Shown here one piece after another: positions 1 to 14,841 of a stretch of 64,000 nucleotides of DNA. The notes under the pieces are model-generated. The model was not told where the DNA came from. It saw nothing but the letters and a program-made list of their open reading frames with translations, and made no database searches. This DNA is from Chalciporus piperatus (lineage: Eukaryota; Basidiomycota; Agaricomycetes; Boletales; Boletaceae). Position 1 is the first letter of the stretch; each line of letters starts with the position of its first letter. The stretch is from contig JBBPTG010000006.1 in assembly GCA_038093975.1 (NCBI GenBank), positions 310,001-374,000 on the forward strand, in the 5' to 3' direction. A program made the translations under genes and the position numbers.

Positions 1-1299
1 GCAGGGGTCCACTTCGAGTTCGAGGTTGCGGCGACCTCAGTACAATCCGACCCCGATCGCCCACGCGTTTTTTTGTCTGATGGTCGGATGATCGCAGCTC
101 ACATGATCGTTGGCGCGGATGGTCCACGGAGTATCGTAAGGGAGGCAATCGAAGGACCCATGGAAGAGGAATTAGAAGGACACAGCGTTTACGTGTGAGT
201 GTCCTCTTTCTCACGCACTGACAGACGCCAACTCACAAACTCTGAATCAGGTCTGCTATATCACGGGAACAGTTGAAGGATGATCCAGAACTATACGAAC
301 TGACAGCCTATAGAACTGATCAGCCAGAAGTGAGCGATTATCTCGTCTTGATCGATTGATTTCTCACCTCTGAGAAGTACATAGCATGGACCGGCAATAA
401 TCGCCATATACTAGCACTTACAACGGTATGTTGCTCCGGGCAGAACATCGGTCATCTTATTGATCTGGGTGATAATCAGGATCAGGGCAAAATGGTTTCT
501 ATCTTAGCATTCTTGCCAGAGATAGATACCGAAGGGCCCCTTGGTGATGACATTGCTTTGGACGGTGCTTCAGTTTCTTCAGATCAGCTCAACATTCAAT
601 GCGAGCCAAGGTATGCCAGACATTACCAAGTAACGTGAACGTCTTGAAAACACTTGCTAGACTACACCGATTATTGAACCGCATTCCAACATACGCACGC
701 ACGCGGATGTACAAGCGCGAAATGGCCGAAGACTGGGTCGATGAACATGGAAGATTGATGATCATGAGTGAGGCCGCCTACCCCATATGGGTAAGTCATC
801 TTCAGCGTTCATCGTCTTGCTCTTGCTGATATATCGCTTCTTTCAGCCACACTGCATCCAGGCCTGTAGTATGCCGATAGAAGATGCTGGTGTCATGACC
901 ACCTTGTTCACCTACCTTAAAGATGAGGAACAAATACCCCATCTCGCTGCGGCCTACCAGGAGATTCGTCAACCTCGAGCCCGGAGTATATATGACAAGG
1001 AGACGAGAGCTTTTGGGACTGTCTGGGTACCCCCAGGTCCTGAAAGAGATGCGCGAGATCAAGCCCTGGGAATGATGCTGTCCGAAGGACACAAAGGCTG
1101 GGACGACAACAGGCTGCGTTGGCAATGGGATGAAATCTGCGAGGTCTTTGGTTACCATGGCCGAGAGGCAGCTGAGGATTGGTGGGTCATGTGGGGAGTG
1201 CTGAGGGAAAGGAGTCAAGTGGATAGCAATCCCTTTGCTTATCATATGTCCGTGGAAATACAGGAGCATGGGTCCGTGGTGGACACGGCAGTTGCATAG
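1..1299 (+). CDS. FAD-dependent monooxygenase (salicylate hydroxylase-like), 3' part
   Basis: Only the C-terminal part lies in the window; the reading frame is open from base 1. Exon joins near 197/250, 330/385 and 426/479 keep one frame. The segment VGADGPRS with the following RxxVR is the DG motif of flavoprotein hydroxylases, which contacts FAD and NAD(P)H. After an intron at about 790-846 comes IEDAGVMTTLF, matching the family's helix after the second FAD motif. These enzymes hydroxylate aromatic or polyketide substrates using NAD(P)H and oxygen. The second FAD motif is odd: the usual GDAAHP is read here as SEAAYP, and the GQGA that normally follows is IQAC. The enzyme may therefore be divergent or impaired. 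The stop is at 1297-1299. The family assignment is firm and the substrate is unknown. Confidence 0.8.
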
Positions 1300-1576
1300 G
1301 TGCTGGTCGCTGATATCTAGATACCCCCATCCTCTTTTCTAGCTCATTAGTTCGCTTTCGTCATCATCTGTATCTACTCAAAGCATCCTCACGTCGCGTC
1401 ACTTAGACTTATGTTTCGCATTTGCTCATTTTTTGTGTGGTCGAGTAAAGCTCTGTCAATGGCACGGGTTGGGGAATAGAAACCAATAGTAATGTAAATG
1501 CGTGCATTGTAAGAACAGACTAGCTAAGTGCAATTTCAATCATTAAATCAATGCTCCACGACTCTATAAACGTCCG

Positions 1577-2811
1577 TCATTCACATATAGCAACCTCTGC
1601 ACAAACTGTCAGTCCCAAACAACCCAATGAGATCAAGGGAAGAAACTCACTGAAGAACTCGTATGAAAGCCAACATAAAGCATTACTCGGCATGTGGGTC
1701 AGGACTCGAGGGGAAATGCCCCGTCCGAAACCCTTGAGTCCGTCTCTTTGCCATATGACTCGAAATGCGTCGATCATCCCTCCAAGTCTCCGAATTTCGG
1801 GATCTTTTGATGTACCACGCGTCTGTAGAAGCGTCTTGGCCACGTCTAGAGGCGTGGTAACACCCGCAGCAACACCACCTGCAACACCACCCGCAATCAT
1901 ATGCGTCACCGGGGAATACTCTCCCTTGGGATTTAGGACCTTTTTAATTTGCTCGTAGACCGTGAATTGCACGGCAGTGAACGGGACTGACATCATCAGC
2001 GTCGTAGGGTACGACACGTAGAACGCGGCAAGACCCTCAGTGCGATATACTACCCGCATTGCGGTGAAGACGGAGCGGAATTCAGACTGATGTACTTGCA
2101 TCCGTTGCTTGATGACTGTAAGTAGATAGTGTGGGTGGATGGGAACCACGCGAAGCGATGCACTTGGAGCTCACCGTCGAATGGGTTCATTAACGCATCA
2201 CTTGCTACAGTAGCGGATGCACCAGCCAATGCTATGAATGAGACATGAGCCAAAGTTGCTGAAAGGGTGTAGACTGGATCCCGAAACAAAACACGTACAC
2301 GTCGCTAGCCATTGGTTCCCTGCGTTATTGCCACCTGCAAGTTCCTTCACAGCTTCGTACATTCCAAAGTGCACTGCATGGGCAGGCCCTGCTCCCAATA
2401 TTACCGACGAAACACCTCTCCATAGTGCCCGCATGCCCTCGGTGGATGATATACGGGTAAATGCATTCCCAACACCCGTGTAGACCGCTGCGGGCGAAGT
2501 CGCGAAAACTTGCATTCGCGTCTGAGAGTGCAGAATTTGAGTACCGCGTGGACTTTTGATAGGGACATGTCAACTCGCCTTGATACTGTCAATAGGAAAC
2601 ATGACAGCGTGTTCCGTTATGCCTGCCTGAGGTAGAAAACATCAGTTCACCATACAGCCGGCCTAGAGACGAAACTCACCAGAGCACCGGCCAACATATT
2701 AACCTAGCGGCATGCGGGGTGAGTAAGCGTGATCTTGCGCGAGAGAGGCTCGAGGCACACCGTGAGTCCAGCCTTAGATGGCAATCCTTCATATTCAACC
2801 TCATCCGCCAT
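1577..2811 (-). CDS. MRS4: Mitoferrin, mitochondrial iron carrier (SLC25 family)
   Basis: Member of the mitochondrial carrier family, most like mitoferrins (yeast MRS3/MRS4), which carry ferrous iron across the inner membrane for haem and Fe-S synthesis. All three carrier signatures are visible: MFPIDSIKTRMQ, then MNPFD joined across an intron to IKQRMQVHQ, and TTPLDVAKTLLQTRG. The start at 2811 gives MADEVEYEGLP followed by a hydrophobic segment, MLAGALAGITEHAVMFP, as in mitoferrins. At least five introns are present. One (2522-2578) is a GC-AG intron between SIK and TRMQ. The last intron joins YEFF to a short tail ending at 1577. Its 5' end faces the 3' end of the xanthine phosphoribosyltransferase gene on the same strand. 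The carrier call is firm; mitoferrin is favoured by the first repeat. Confidence 0.9.
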
Positions 2812-3221
2812 GAGCGAGAGCTAGCTTGTCGGTTCTTGATGGAGATTTGAGCCGGGGTGGCGTAAGCGTGCTCGAACACGACAAGTAAATGAGGAGGCTG
2901 AGTGGGACGGGGCGACTGTAGACAATCTGCTGGAAGAGCGACCAGGTATTTTCTCTGAAACCGAGAAAACTACGTGCCACAGAGTGCTCGCGGAAAAGGT
3001 TGGGTAAAAGGTTGGTACAAAGCAGGAAAATCAAGATGGTGGCAACCCAAGTACGCGAAAAAGGGCGCCTGGCCTTCGACACGGAATACACTTCCCCGAC
3101 ACTCCGTCAAAATGTGTCTCGCCTTTGCCTCACTTATTTCCACATTGGAAAGACGATAGATATATTATTATTGTTTCCGTAGAAAATACACGAATGTCTC
3201 CTTCTCCTTCATTGTCGTCGA
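2812..3221. other. Intergenic region between mitoferrin and XPT1
   Basis: Between the mitoferrin start and the XPT1 stop. An open frame on the minus strand (2801-3091) has one hydrophobic stretch, but it overlaps the mitoferrin start and has no recognisable homology. It probably holds the mitoferrin promoter and the XPT1 3' UTR. Confidence 0.5.
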
Positions 3222-4369
3222 TCACTGGTTTTCAACAACACCGTCCAACCGGACCCTATCCTGGGCAGCGAGTCTGTCGTGCTCCTCGATGTCACTGGGA
3301 GAGACTTGGTTGGGTGAGCCAATAAGCCTTCGAGGGGAAATACTCACACCGCTTCCCATGGGTAATCTAGCCTGGGGGCACGATCAACAAAAGAAGAAAG
3401 CATTCCGACGTCTGGTCAGGATTCTTTCCTCGAGCCTAATGGGGCAAAGCATATCTTACCATACATCGCCCACTTCTGCACCTACGAAATACCTGATGGG
3501 AAATCCGTCTTGGTCGGCATGTGAAGCAAACTCCGTAATACTACTCACGGGACGTCGGATGGCAACTCCCCTAGCTTGGGCTTCGACTTATTATGAACGA
3601 CGAAGATAGCAAACTCGGTACGATTAGCTTCACGTTCAGACTCAGGAAGTGCTTGTAGTTCTTTCTCGACATCTTTCAGGAGCTCTGAAAGGGCGTATCT
3701 GTGGATAAATTTAGAAACATCGGGGGAAAACTGTTCATCCAAGCGATCTTACTGGAGGGTTTTTCGCGTGTCATCCACTTCGTCCTGCGGGGTTCCGGGT
3801 TTCGTATCAGATAACATGCCATGAGGTGACCTATACTTACCACGATGACAGCTCTCCGACCGAGCAACGTCTTCCCGGGGTCAGGGCCCCTACGAATTTG
3901 GTAGGTGACAATTAAGAACCGACGAATGTGAGACTCACAGCCACTGTGTGCGAATAACTTCATTGCCTATTTGCTCGGCGGTGGTGCCGGGGAGAGCTTC
4001 GTAGAGCGAGAGGCCGATAGCTTTGATAGGAATGTTTCTTTTGGTAGATGAATCCTTCAAGAAAGTGCGCTGCGCAGTGGTAAGTTATATGGATGCCAGT
4101 GTCAACTAGAACCAACAAATATACCAATACTCGGGCAGGGAAAAAGCCACTGTTGAGGGACTATTCAGAGAAATGGCGAAGCAGAAAGAGGATGGAAACT
4201 GACCCTCCACCTGGATGAAAGTTTGTCAGTTGAACCGATCTGTGTCCATGAAACACGAACCAATCGCAATGAACAGATCTGGCTTGAACGCAGCGATTTT
4301 TTCAGCGCTCGCCTTGATTATGTTGTGGATATCATTGTATGTGGCACGAATGTGTTCAGGTTCTCCCAT
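3222..4369 (-). CDS. XPT1: Xanthine (xanthine-guanine) phosphoribosyltransferase
   Basis: Purine-salvage enzyme that transfers phosphoribosyl from PRPP to xanthine and related bases. Conserved segments in order: FKPDLFIAIGGGGFFPARVL (base and pyrophosphate region), IPIKAIGLSLYE, TTAEQIGNEVIRTQWL, and the PRPP-binding loop AVIVDEVDDTRKTL, which is read across an intron. Later come the FAIFVVHNKSKPK strand and the YFVGAEVGDVW and YPWEAVDI tail typical of yeast XPT1. The start at 4369 (MGEPEHIRATYND) fits the family. The gene is cut into many small exons. The glycine loop needs a 7-base exon at 4204-4210; without it the frame fails. The stop is at 3222-3224. It is divergent from RPC53, 161 bases away. 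Confidence 0.93.
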
Positions 4370-4530
4370 CGCAAAGGATAAACGGACAAGGAGAGAACAA
4401 GGATTCAATTCACTACAACTTGAACATACTTGAGATCACTTTAGATTGATCGCAAGCACAGCCACATGACCACCTACGACTCTATGACTTAGATCTCGAC
4501 TACGACGACTACTCCAGCGGATTCCAAGAA
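4370..4530. promoter_or_regulatory. Shared divergent promoter, XPT1 / RPC53
   Basis: The 161 bases separate two divergent starts (4369 on minus, 4531 on plus), so both promoters must lie here or overlap it. No clear TATA box or named factor site was recognised. Confidence 0.5.
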
Positions 4531-6067
4531 ATGGCAGAGAATGGCGAGTCAACATCGCAAGCTGATGCGGGTCCCTCTGGTGGACAAAGGGGTATAGGAA
4601 GTCTTGCAAAGAAGCCATCCGATGTGACCAGGCAGGGAACACAGAAACTCAAGTTTGTCCCAACGCTACCAGCACGTAGAAAGAAAGAGTACGCGATCAG
4701 AGCAGCTGAATCCTCCACTCTCATTCTAATGCAATAGCTCTACAGAGACGTAAAACAAGTGCGTGACATCTTTTCCTTGCTCGCTCGTCATTGAATACTT
4801 GGTACAGGAAGCACCGCCTTCGTCCGTTCCCCCACCTTCTGAGCGAGGAAATGGTCGAGGGCGTGGCAGAGGTAGAGGCAGAGGAGGTGAAGGAAGAGGG
4901 GCCGCACCTCGGCCACCTGCCGTGGAGATGACTGCAAGTGGTCCGTTCGCAATGGGTCCTGCTCTTGCGGGCACTTCCGCTCGGCGTACTGCACCCCGGT
5001 CGAACTATACACCCGTCATGAGACCGCCTGGAAATCCATCCGCCGACAAAAGTCAAGCGAAGACTCCGGTGAATACCTTAGCACAGACCAAACCTTCAAA
5101 AACCGAGAGTGACGAGGAAGTTTACTCCGAGCCGGATGAGGGTGTCGAGATCATTGACATGGATAATGTGCGGGAACTGGATTGGATGGCCCCCGAGACG
5201 TTGGAGAAAGATCGAAGGGAGAGCAAGAGGAAGAAAAAGGTCAAAACGGAAATCGATGAGGTATTGCCATCGGGTTCAAATAGCGAGGGTAAAGTCATTT
5301 GTTTTTCCATTGCCCAGTTCATATCGAGCTACTTGGACTTTTGCAGGACCATCTAGCAGCACCGTCAAACAAGATCGAAGTAAGGATCCGTCGAATGGGT
5401 TAAACCTGAGCGAAAGTGAGGAAGAACTTGAAGACCTCATTGAAGATTTCGCTTTACGGACTGATACTGATCAGGTCCGTGCCTTTATCAAAGTCACGGG
5501 TTTGCTATGAACCTCTTCTCCAGGAGGAGGGTATTCGACAGGAACGATTGTACTTTTTTCAGTTTCCTGAACCTTTCCCAACCTTCGTATCCGTTTCGGC
5601 GTCGGATCCTTCGTCAGCCATGGACGTAGATAATTCGGATCCGGGACCTTCTACTCGCAAGGTGTCATTTGCAGCGGACGTGAAACCCCCAGCTGCTGAA
5701 GTTCCAAAAGAGACACCAAAGGTAGACGGCGTGATTGGCCAGCTAGAGGTGTACCGCAGTGGAGCCGTCAAGATGCGTCTAGGGAACGGCATTGTGCTGC
5801 ATGTGCGTCTAACCAGTCCATATTATCGATTCTAGAGTCCTACCCACTCGCCGATTCAAGGTTTCGGAGGCAACACAACCGTCATTCGTTCAGCAGGCAG
5901 TTCACTTGGACATGGAAAGCAAGAAACTTCACGTATTTGGGGAGGTAAATAAGAGATTCGTGGTGTCGCCAGATCTCGAAGCCCTTCTCGCTTCCATGGA
6001 ACTTGAAGACCAGAAGGGTGCCGCTACCGCGCTCGATGACGCGAATCTTATTAAGATGGACAACTAG
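4531..6067 (+). CDS. RPC53: RNA polymerase III subunit RPC4 (RPC53)
   Basis: Subunit of RNA polymerase III which, with its RPC5 (RPC37) partner, forms the TFIIF-like subcomplex used in initiation, termination and reinitiation. The N-terminal part (from MAENGESTSQ) is low-complexity and has an arginine-glycine run at about 4850-4900. It is followed by an acidic/basic linker. The C-terminal RPC4 domain is clear: IGQLEVYRSGAVKMRLGNG, then FVQQAVHLDMESKKLHVFGE and RFVVSPDLEALLASME before the stop at 6065-6067. Introns fall near 4690-4808, 5290-5346, 5475-5523 and 5800-5855. The start is the first ATG of the open frame and suits the family's basic N-terminus. Confidence 0.92.
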
Positions 6068-6623
6068 GTAGTTACCCTCAATTAGATCTAGAAACCAAGG
6101 TCTCCTCCACTATCACGATGAGCATAAGGCCAGATCGTGTGTTCAGGGTGGATGTATTGAAGCTCTGATCCAGGTGCAAACTGATTAGTACATCATCGAA
6201 ATGGAGAATGGATTTTCAGCAGACGTATGATTGACAAGTATAAGCATGTAATAACAAGCTACTGAGCAGGGGTCTGTAAGATCTGGGTCAGCACATTGGT
6301 CGAAACCAAATAGAAGATGTAAAGTGTCAGAAAAAGCGGTGGGTTTTCCACCGAAGGTAGCTGAGATGGTTTTTCTGCACCGCAGGGGAACCCTGCATAA
6401 AGCCAAATGCCTCAAACATCATATAACAGGAAAAAAAAAGTCCTTGTGGTCGCAGAAGCAAACGAGGCTCACCATCGATGAAGTCTTGCTGGAGGATTTG
6501 TGGAAGAGGAAGAGAGTCGCATAAAAAATGTGGGAGCGAGTCTAAGGTTTATATACCTTGCCGGTTATTGGCAATGTAACTCCGACACGGAACGACTCCG
6601 ACGGTCGTTTATGTACCAGGATC
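6068..6623. other. Intergenic region RPC53 - TAF10
   Basis: Between two plus-strand genes. Short open frames on both strands (6185-6415 minus, 6324-6524 plus) overlap each other and resemble nothing I recognise. The last 100 bases presumably hold the TAF10 promoter. Confidence 0.5.
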
Positions 6624-7353
6624 ATGTCTACTTCAACATACTCTGATTCCCCAACCCCTCAGCCTCAGACATCCCAGTATTCTTACTACCAGCCTCAGAC
6701 ACTCCCAGATGCCTCACAGCAACAGCAACAGACTTCTCAATCAACTACCGCAGTAGCTGCGAGCAGCTCCACCGCAACCCTTACTGCGAACACGTCGTCT
6801 CAAGCGCAGACACGTCAAGCAGCAGAAGAGGCACGCAAGGATCGCACCTTGGCAGAATTCATGCTTATGCTCGACGAATATGACCCCCTGGTACGTGAAG
6901 GTAACAAAACCCCTCTTCCTTGCCTCCGATTCACGTCTGGTGTTGTAGATTCCAAACGAGGTCACAGACTATTATCTCCAGAGAGTCGGGTTCGAGTGCG
7001 AAGACGTGCGATTGTGAGCGGCTTCTGTTCTTGATTTGCAGTACCATACTCACGGTGGCGTTTTTCACTAGGAAACGCCTTATTTCCCTTGCAGCCCAGA
7101 AATTTGTCTCTGACATCGCCGCTGATGCGTACCAGCATGCTCGTATACGTACGAATGCAGCGGGCGGCCGGACCCGTACGACTGTTTCTGGTCCTGGAGC
7201 TGCCAAGGTATGTCTCTGCTACGCCCCTGCTTCTGTGACGGTGTCTGATACTTCCTTTAGGATAAAACGAGAACAACATTGACCATGGATGATTTGAGCG
7301 CAGCACTTGCTGAGTATGGCATCAACGCCAGGAAGCCTGAGTTCTATCTGTAA
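6624..7353 (+). CDS. TAF10: TFIID/SAGA subunit TAF10
   Basis: TATA-binding-protein-associated factor with a histone fold, shared by TFIID and SAGA. The start chosen (MSTSTYSDSP at 6624) precedes a Q/S/T-rich N-terminus; an in-frame ATG upstream at 6558 would add 22 residues and cannot be excluded. The TAF10 domain is complete across three introns: LAEFMLMLDEYDPLIPNEVT, DYYLQRVGFECEDVRLKRLI, SLAAQKFVSDIAADAYQHAR and, after a linker, LTMDDLSAALAEYGINARKP ending FYL and a stop at 7351-7353. Length is about 195 residues, normal for fungi. Another SAGA subunit, ADA1, lies at 30.5-31.6 kb in this window. Confidence 0.95.
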
Positions 7354-8050
7354 ATCGTATCCCATCATTCCTGTCCACTCCCGTGTACGCTATGTCTTAT
7401 ATGCATTAATAGATGATTTCGCTTGAACTAGTGTTTGAAATCGTAAAGTTCACGACAAGTTCATGCACCATGCATCATGCATCATGCCTCATCGAGTCGC
7501 TTTTTCTAGAGGATCTGCCGATCCAGACGAAGTAGACGCGAGTGAAACTGATTGACTGCTCCCCAGTTCTCCACTGCTTCCCGAGCATTATATGCGAGAA
7601 CCTCACATAACCCCAGTCTTTCCCAGGGAGACCAAAGAGTCTGGATAAAGACACTGGCGATACTTGCCCGGGGCGTGGCTCACCCATCCACTCGATATGA
7701 TGGATCCGGAGCTGATGGTCGTGATGTCAAGCCCCTCATCGTCGGATCCATCCAAACCGGGACCGGTGCGGGTCTGTGGAACCAACCAACCAATGATATC
7801 TTCGGTTTTCCAAGGGTTGGGGGAACCCAAAATCAGAGAGCCGTCTTTTCTCCACCGCGGGGAGTCGTAAGAAATAGAACGACCCGAGCGTCGCAAGTAG
7901 AATATCAATTATGAGGAGCAACAGTCTCCCATAAGCAAACCAAAGAATCGGAGAGTGTCGTTCCTTCTCAATCCTCTCACAAGGCCGTTACCACAACCAT
8001 ACAATTTAATTAACCGGGTCAATCAAAGCACCGTACCTCTAGATACAAGT
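7354..8050. other. Intergenic region TAF10 - CCZ1 (convergent), unassigned frames
   Basis: Lies between two convergent genes and is long for a shared 3' region here. On the minus strand, overlapping frames (7475-7687, 7603-7908, 7736-7921) are open. One begins with a hydrophobic stretch, LLLIIDILLATLGSFYFL, and could be a signal or anchor segment. None gives a protein I recognise and no intron chain was convincing. A short TGCATCA-type repeat sits near 7463-7490. A small uncharacterised gene is possible but unproven. Confidence 0.35.
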
Positions 8051-10256
8051 CTAGACATGGGTCTTGTACAGCCCGCGCAATACATTATCAACGTCCGACA
8101 GAGTCGCCTCTTTACGAGACACCTCCAGGTATGCCTCACCCTTCCCATCTTCGACAGGATCGCTAGATCGAGCAGCCACGTGCCAGTGCTGTGGATGCAA
8201 ACCTCTGGAAAATACCTCAACTATGGCTGGATCTCTAATAAAACGCGGCGTAAAACGTGGAACCCAGCATGCAAACAATAAGACGCCGTACCTATCCACC
8301 AGCTTTTTGGCTTCGAGAAGATAGTCCGAGTTGAGCGGAGATTCCATGTTTGCCTTCACATAATCTCCAGTCCTGATAATGTGACCATCCTTTGGTTGGA
8401 GAATCTTCGATACAGATGGCAACGAGCCCGTCATGTCACTGGAAAAAATTAATTAATTGGTGTATGCCGCATGAAGGGCATCAAATACCGCTGACCATCC
8501 TCGCTTAAGAGCTTCTCGATATCTTCAAGCAAGGACGTTGTTGGTTCCACCAAATCTCCTACATCACCACGGTCGTCGCCACCAAGGAGCGCAACGGCAT
8601 AATCGGCTCGCTGAAAAAACGGACTTGAATGTCTGCCATGTCAACAACATCACTGGCGCTAACCTTGAGGAGGTATACTTTCCTCCCGGCGGTCGCCACT
8701 GGGTCGTGGATAGGGGCAACAAAAACATTCTTCGTAATGAACTCTGATCTTACACGAGTGCCCAGTAACGAGCAATTCAATGCAGCCTCTGAGGAATCTG
8801 GAATGGGCGAGGGAACCCTTGATGCTCGAGGGGTGTCTGCATCTGCAGTTCGGACCTCCGTGTGTTCTGGGCATTTTTCGTGCTCGTCGAGGGCAGGTTG
8901 TTTCTCCACCGGGAAGCTAAATGAGTTATCCGACGTAATTGCGTCTTCCAGCGCACTTTGATCAACCTGCATCTCAGAATCTTCCGATGGGAGGGGTTGT
9001 ATGCTTTCTTCAGTCGCTTGCGGGACCGACTCCGGTTCCTTGGGACCAGGACTTTTGCCAAATGAAGGCCAGCTCCATTTCCTGACGTCCATGTTCATAT
9101 TTATGGTTACACCAAGAAAACTACCCGAAGAGGGAAGCTCCGTATGTGGTGCCAACCGGCGGTCGTCGACTGCGTTGCTTGTCACAGCCGAAGGCTCTGC
9201 CTTGCTTGTGGAAGGGGGTGGGGGTACAGTGATAGGTCCACGTTCCGGGGTGACGAAAGTCATGAGATGTCGTGCCAGCGAGATGGGATATTGTGAGCTT
9301 CTATATCTGCTGGAAGGGGCAATATAGCTTTGTGTCAGCACAAGCGTAGCCATTCCCTCGGGTATCTGTGATGAAAAATTATCGATGAAGGGCAGAATTA
9401 GTGAATATGATGGATGGAGAGGTAAACCTAGGGTGTCGAGTCAGGCAAGTCCCGCTAGGAGGGAACTTGAATGTATACGCCTACCAAGGTCTATGTTGAG
9501 ATTAAAACCCTTGTCTAGATCCCACGACCATGCCCAAACAGTAAAGAATCGTTCGAGCTGGAGCTCCAAGGCTTGCTGCCCAAGAGAGGATAATATTGAA
9601 ATGAAGGAACCATGGGTTAACTGACGCCATGTGTGACTTCAACACGCAAGGAACACGGGGTCGGAAACGAAACCGACCTTGAACTGCTCATATGCTCTCA
9701 GTAAATGGGCGCGAACAGCAGAATCATGTAGGGAGCCATCATGGTACTCCAACTGTGGTAGTTGGTCTTCTTGTACCTCCTTAGCTTTCCCTTTACCCTT
9801 ATCCTTGATCTTGGCTTTCGGGGTGGGAGCACGAGGTGTCTTTGCGAGTTCGATTGTCTAAACAAAACACAGAAGAGGTGAAGGAGCGATACCCAAGGCA
9901 GATGCAACCACACTCACGACGTGCATCCAGAAATTGGGCTCCGGGCTCACTGTGATCATCCTCCTGGTCTGGGAGTGAACACTCTGAGAGGAATATGTTG
10001 AATGGAAGATCCTGGAGAAAGTTTAGTTCTGAACACACCCGTACCGCTTTCCTCACTCTGAAAAATTAACGAGAGCTTTCGCAAGCCCGACCTGCCTCAA
10101 CATTTTGTCTCGCGATACCGCTCGGTTGCGGGAGGTGTAAAATAGGATTTGGGCTTGTTCCTCTGCATCTTCGTCGTCAAGCGTTGCTGAGGTATCAGGC
10201 CGAAGAGTAGGATTGTAGATGGTTAGATACAGCAGACATGGAGGGGCTCCGCTCAT
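8051..10256 (-). CDS. CCZ1: Vacuolar fusion protein CCZ1 (MON1-CCZ1 RAB7 GEF subunit)
   Basis: CCZ1 pairs with MON1 to activate RAB7 (Ypt7) on late endosomes, vacuoles and autophagosomes. The start at 10256 gives MSGAPPCLLYLTIYNPTL, followed by QILFYTSRNRAVSRDKMLRQ, the diagnostic first longin domain. The middle (8559-9353) has a long S/P/E-rich linker. The C-terminal longin part follows: KVYLLKRADYAVALLGG, EAKKLVDRYGVLLFACW, then PQHWHVAARS and EAYLEVSRKEATLSDVDNVL, with the stop at 8051. Exon joins near 8610-8660 and 8436-8495 were checked by frame. It is transcribed in the same direction as the ubiquitin protease upstream, 195 bases away. Confidence 0.88.
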
Positions 10257-10451
10257 GTGGAAACTAATCAGGCGTAGGTATACTAGTACATCTGAGTCGT
10301 CAACACTAGTCAGACGTGTGGCTGTACTCCATAGCCAAACTGAAGACTCCCCACTATGCCTTAGCGTTAGACAGAAGTATTCCACTGTCAAAAAAATCAT
10401 CGTTCTAGGATAGTATATGCGATCATGCAGGTAGATTACATCTCATGAATT

Positions 10452-14650
<4,199 letters not shown>

Positions 14651-14841
14651 GACATTTGCTAGGTCAAAATAAATTCTTGTAAAAAGAGGTGACGACCCGC
14701 GTAACAGTCGGGGGGGTCACGACCCCTCCAGAACATTCTGCTACATTCTGGTCCGAACTGTCCGACATCAAGTCTGCTGACCTGCCATGGCCCAGCTACT
14801 TAGGCCCAGCTCGAGTCGCTTGACTGCGGTCCACATTCACC
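14651..14841. promoter_or_regulatory. Shared divergent promoter, UBP12 / DAK1
   Basis: The 191 bases lie between divergent starts at 14650 (minus) and 14842 (plus). The region includes a GC-rich imperfect inverted repeat around 14691-14725 (GTGACGACCC / GGGGGTCACGACCC). No named factor site was identified. Confidence 0.5.

Noticed and set aside
802..1269. 155-codon minus-strand open frame
   Set aside because: It is the antisense of the FAD monooxygenase exons and has no recognisable protein signature.
6324..6524. Basic 66-codon plus-strand frame between RPC53 and TAF10
   Set aside because: Short, overlapped by an open frame on the other strand, no family recognised.
14691..14725. GC-rich inverted repeat between UBP12 and DAK1 as a terminator or RNA gene
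   Set aside because: Imperfect, no U tract, and placed between divergent starts, so a promoter is the simpler reading.
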